From the NCBI GenBank assembly GCA_029556045.1, contig JAKQGS010000127.1, positions 1-7,769 on the forward strand: a stretch of 7,769 nt of DNA, read 5' to 3'. Every line of letters starts with the position of its first letter. Positions within the stretch are counted from its first letter, which is position 1. Position numbers and translations under genes: made by a program. Below, piece after piece: positions 6,678-7,769 of the stretch. Under the pieces are notes generated by a model. The model was given only the letters and a program-made list of their open reading frames with translations, was not told the origin of the DNA and made no database searches. The stretch comes from Pseudomonadota bacterium. GTDB taxonomy: Bacteria > Bdellovibrionota > Oligoflexia > Oligoflexales > Oligoflexaceae.

Positions 6678-7145
6678 ATGGATTTTATTCCAGAGTATAT
6701 CGACAACGCCGTCGTGCTGAATGCTGTGGAAATCTGTAATCACGGCATCGATTGCCGGCTTTGCCCGGATGTCGCCATCAGCGTTCATAACTGGCTGGTG
6801 AGTACGGATATGAGCTATCTGATCGTGGATTTTCAGGACGAAAAAGAAGTCTGTTCGACCATCCTGATTGAAATCCTGCAGCTGCGCAAACGTCTCCGCT
6901 TCCCCTTTATCTTTGCCGGTCTGATGGAACGCGCTAAAACCGTGCTGGCATCCTACGCATACAACGACCACCCGTTTTTTGTGACACCGGAAGAAGCGGT
7001 GAAATATCTCAGGACAAAATTTCCCGAATTGGTGGCTAATGCGGATGCCAACGCCGTAAAATTTGGTGAACCCATTCCCTGCGTTCGCAATCGTCAGAGC
7101 CGTGGCGAGGGCGATGTGGAGACGGAAGAAGCAGCAGTATTGTAA
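6678..7145 (+). CDS. STAS-like domain protein (anti-sigma-factor-antagonist fold)
   Basis: The product is 155 residues from ATG 6678. Residues about 10-115 follow the STAS pattern: a central strand YLIVDFQDE (47-55), a helix VCSTILIEILQLRKRLR (58-74), a strand FPFIFAGL (75-82), a helix MERAKTVLASYAY, then FFVTPEEAVKYL. S60 lies at the helix start where SpoIIAA-type proteins carry their phosphorylated serine, though the usual D-S-S-G context is absent. C20, C26 and C29 cluster near the N-terminus (CNHGIDCRLC) and could bind a metal or be redox-active. The tail after about residue 120 is acidic and probably disordered. GTG 6633 is also in frame; ATG 6678 is preferred because the STAS-like part begins soon after it and GGGGGA lies 10 bases upstream. 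No kinase or sigma-factor partner is adjacent. It could serve in partner switching or as a sensor. Confidence 0.6.
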   Translation: MDFIPEYIDNAVVLNAVEICNHGIDCRLCPDVAISVHNWLVSTDMSYLIVDFQDEKEVCSTILIEILQLRKRLRFPFIFAGLMERAKTVLASYAYNDHPFFVTPEEAVKYLRTKFPELVANADANAVKFGEPIPCVRNRQSRGEGDVETEEAAVL

Positions 7146-7161
7146 GTCCATTCAAAATAAT

Positions 7162-7193
7162 AAAAAAAGCGGACCGGCAACGGTCCTTTTTTT
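7162..7193 (+). terminator. Intrinsic terminator after the STAS-like gene
   Basis: GGACCG (7171-7176), a GCAA tetraloop (7177-7180) and CGGTCC (7181-7186) form a perfect stem, followed by seven T (7187-7193). Seven A at 7162-7168 precede the stem, so it could also stop transcription arriving on the minus strand. It begins 17 bases after the stop codon at 7145. Confidence 0.95.
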
Positions 7194-7511
7194 ATGGGAT
7201 TTGGATACCCCTCGCCTTAGAAATTTTGTCCCTACATTTTTTTAAATCGGTAAATGGAATACTGAGTTGTATTACCGGTACGATCTAATCGAAGAGCGCG
7301 AGCCCAATTGAAGGTCTTTCCATCAGTGATCGCTCATCCTTCATATGACGGGACGCTACCCCCGTCTTAGTCACCGACAGCCGATCCCAGATCGTGATGC
7401 CGTCGGTGAAGTCCACAGGACCGATCTTCGCTACCTGCCTTTGGCCCAAATCAATAAGTTACAGCGTCCATAGAAAAAACGCGTTTGGGATTCTTTGGAC
7501 CGTGGAATCGC

Positions 7512-7540
7512 TTGATTAGCCAAGTTAAGATTCGTACAAT
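7512..7540 (+). promoter_or_regulatory. Sigma70-type promoter for the AAA_14 ATPase gene
   Basis: TTGATT (7512-7517, four of six) and TACAAT (7535-7540, five of six) are separated by the optimal 17 bases. Transcription would begin near 7547, 38 bases before the GTG start at 7585. It is the best-formed promoter in the window and leads directly into the next gene. Confidence 0.6.
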
Positions 7541-7571
7541 GAAAATCAGGATGAAGAGTCCTGATTTTCAT
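7539..7571. repeat. 13-base perfect inverted repeat over the transcription start (possible operator or leader hairpin)
   Basis: ATGAAAATCAGGA (7539-7551) and TCCTGATTTTCAT (7559-7571) are exact reverse complements around a 7-base loop. The left arm begins in the -10 element and spans the predicted start site. No T-run follows, so a terminator is unlikely. The position fits an operator for a repressor dimer or a 5' mRNA hairpin. Confidence 0.55.
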
Positions 7572-7584
7572 AAAGGTTGATTAA

Positions 7585-7769
7585 GTGATTGAAAATAATA
7601 AGATAATTCCGAGGGAAAAGCATCTTTTAGACCTGAATATGCTTTTAAAAGGCAGCCCGGCAGTGGGAATTTTGGGACCACGGCAGGTGGGAAAGTCTAC
7701 CCTATCGAAACAGATTGGATGTGATCATTTTTTTGATTTGGAAAATCCGAGGGACCTGGCGAGACTAGA
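7585..7769 (+). CDS. AAA_14/DUF4143-family ATPase (3' truncated)
   Basis: Only the first 61 codons are in the window. The protein begins VIENNKIIPREKHLLDL and then shows the family's characteristic Walker A, GILGPRQVGKST (about residues 30-41), followed by FFDLENPRDLARL, matching the FDLEDPxDLxRL motif of AAA_14 proteins. Complete members are usually about 370-430 residues, with a C-terminal DUF4143 domain that should lie just beyond the window. Their cellular role is poorly known; many occur as solitary, horizontally spread genes. GTG 7585 is chosen because an in-frame TAA lies immediately upstream (7582-7584) and AAGG at 7573-7576 can serve as ribosome site. The next ATG would remove the N-terminal helix. 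It is separated from upstream genes by a terminator and about 390 bases, so it is its own transcription unit. Confidence 0.85.
   Translation, partial: MIENNKIIPREKHLLDLNMLLKGSPAVGILGPRQVGKSTLSKQIGCDHFFDLENPRDLARL

Larger units (their letters stand above)
7194..7584. other. Intergenic region with several inverted repeats and no convincing gene
   Basis: No open frame here has a start codon, a ribosome site and plausible composition. Visible structures are TCACCGAC (7371-7378) with GTCGGTGA (7402-7409), a perfect 8-base pair enclosing a smaller pair CGATC (7382-7386) / GATCG (7390-7394); AATAC / GTATT around 7258-7272; and the promoter and palindrome listed separately at 7512-7571. On the minus strand, about 57 codons are open from roughly 7459 to 7285 (stop at 7287-7285), without a start codon. 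It may be a remnant of a lost gene or simply a chance open frame. Confidence 0.5.

Noticed and set aside
6345..7151. Minus-strand open frame of 268 codons across two plus-strand genes
   Set aside because: It is the longest antisense frame in the region, but it crosses the gap between two plus-strand genes that have good ribosome sites and is antisense to the clear STAS-like gene. Its composition (rich in His, Phe and Ile) looks like a shadow.
7285..7459. Minus-strand open frame of about 57 codons (contains PVDFTDGITIWDRL)
   Set aside because: It has no start codon or ribosome site and begins directly after a stop. No family is recognised, so it is kept only as a possible relic in the intergenic description.

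Overview
The window reads as a compact piece of a Gram-negative bacterial chromosome. The evidence is a secreted outer-membrane beta-barrel protein ending in phenylalanine, an LptE-like lipoprotein with a lipobox, and an iron superoxide dismutase very close to proteobacterial SodB. A narrower placement is not supported: the mix of a class III cyclase fused to PilZ, an orphan STAS-like protein and a small palindromic repeat would fit several proteobacterial or related lineages. Ten genes are called; the first and last run off the window edges.

Layout. (1) 3-3138, plus strand: an apparent operon of four genes: the end of a nucleotide cyclase with a C-terminal PilZ domain, a large secreted protein of unknown function, a 79-residue membrane protein, and an outer-membrane barrel protein. 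Two junctions overlap and the third gap is short, so the genes are probably co-transcribed. This suggests a second-messenger-controlled envelope function. (2) 3140-3194: a hairpin between convergent genes, then sodB on the minus strand (3204-3779). (3) A 105-base divergent region with candidate back-to-back promoters, then a COG0402-type amidohydrolase (3885-5240) that lacks the usual catalytic glutamate. (4) 5238-5372: a 121-base imperfect palindrome with 7-base terminal inverted repeats and 7-base flanking direct repeats. It looks like a MITE inserted exactly where the amidohydrolase and the convergent LptE-like gene end. (5) 5365-6033, minus: LptE-like lipoprotein. (6) 6066-7145, plus: a protein of unknown family, then a STAS-like protein, closed by a textbook intrinsic terminator. 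(7) 7194-7584: about 390 bases without a convincing gene but with several inverted repeats and a good promoter, leading into a truncated AAA_14/DUF4143-type ATPase that starts at GTG 7585.

No defence island, CRISPR array, RNA gene or complete transposon is visible. The observations most worth a second look are the palindromic element at the convergent stop codons, the amidohydrolase active-site changes, the cyclase-PilZ fusion at the head of an uncharacterised envelope operon, and the palindrome over the transcription start of the AAA_14 gene.
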